Below, one piece after another: positions 63,829-64,000 of a stretch of DNA of 64,000 nt. A program made the position numbers and the translations under genes. Source of the DNA: Paenibacillus sp. ACRRX (GTDB taxonomy: Bacteria > Bacillota > Bacilli > Paenibacillales > Paenibacillaceae); the NCBI RefSeq assembly GCF_022346885.1, contig NZ_JAKRNK010000001.1, forward strand, positions 62,001 to 126,000. Direction: 5' to 3'. The notes under the pieces were generated by a model. That model made no database searches. It saw only the letters and a program-made list of their open reading frames with translations, and had not been told where the DNA came from. Position 1 is the stretch's first letter. The number at the start of each line of letters is the position of its first letter.

Positions 63829-64000
63829 TGTAATTCCTCCTTGATGTGTGTAAAATGTGATGTCTTGCGATTGTGATATTCATACAAATTCCCTAGATAA
63901 ACCCAATATCCTGCTTTGCTTCAAAAAAATGTACTGGGTGTACTTCTTGTTAAGCTGGTCAAATCATGCCACTATACCTCATTATGCATAGTCACAGAAG
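63829..64000. other. Right edge, no gene
   Basis: AT-rich sequence upstream of the PH-domain gene, likely containing its promoter. Nothing further is supportable. Confidence 0.3.

Overview
The window looks like a chromosome segment of an endospore-forming Firmicute of the Paenibacillaceae, most likely Paenibacillus or a close relative. The evidence is the run of spore-associated genes (yheC/yheD-type ATP-grasp paralogues, ytrH-ytrI, ytvI, a Spo0E-like phosphatase), the Bacillus-like order ytoI-ytpI-ytrI-ytrH-dnaE-accD-accA-pyk-fxsA-ytvI, and strong GGAGG ribosome binding sites. I assign no species.

Layout. 0-9 kb: the 5' part of a YpdA-type flavoprotein reductase, a HAD phosphatase, five tandem minus-strand YheC/YheD ATP-grasp genes, and divergent yheA. 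9-15.5 kb: a small membrane protein, a very large YhgE/Pip protein with a 19-residue repeat, ytoI, ytpI, ytrI and ytrH. 15.6-26.6 kb: core metabolism and replication (dnaE, pgpA, a small protein, accD, accA, pyk, a thioesterase, fxsA, ytvI). 27-43.6 kb: a complete ethanolamine utilisation (eut) microcompartment locus. 43.7-46.1 kb: a P-loop kinase and the binding protein and permease of a cystine ABC transporter, without an ATPase gene. 46.2-60.1 kb: a type I-C CRISPR-Cas locus with two arrays (28 repeats plus a degenerate one; 5 plus a degenerate one) carrying the same 32-bp repeat. A pxpB-pxpC-pxpA 5-oxoprolinase operon lies between the first array and the cas genes. 60.1-64 kb: a low-density region with broken genes, an IS3-like scrap, a lipoprotein, an unrecognised 353-residue protein, a Spo0E-like gene and a PH-domain protein.

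The eut locus is the regulatory centrepiece. A sigma-A-like promoter (26960-26987) precedes a cobalamin riboswitch, a terminator, and then a non-coding stretch with four hairpins. Each hairpin has a six-base loop with A at position 1 and G at position 4, the RNA signature bound by ANTAR-domain proteins such as EutV. The same type of paired hairpin abuts a terminator upstream of eutG, eutS and eutA. The arrangement matches the EutX/Rli55 logic known from Enterococcus and Listeria: without cobalamin, the long RNA titrates EutV; with ethanolamine and cobalamin, EutW-EutV relieves the three terminators. The enzymes then split ethanolamine (EutBC, maintained by EutA and EutT) and convert acetaldehyde to ethanol (EutG) or acetyl-CoA and acetyl-phosphate (EutE, PduL-type EutD) inside a shell built from EutS, EutL, EutM, EutN, a PduT-like trimer with a candidate Fe-S cysteine, and an unusual shell protein with a Ser/Asn/Thr-rich tail.

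The CRISPR operon is cas3-cas5c-cas8c-cas7c-cas4-cas1-cas2. An internal ribosome binding site and in-frame TTG inside cas8c predict a separate Cas11c small subunit.
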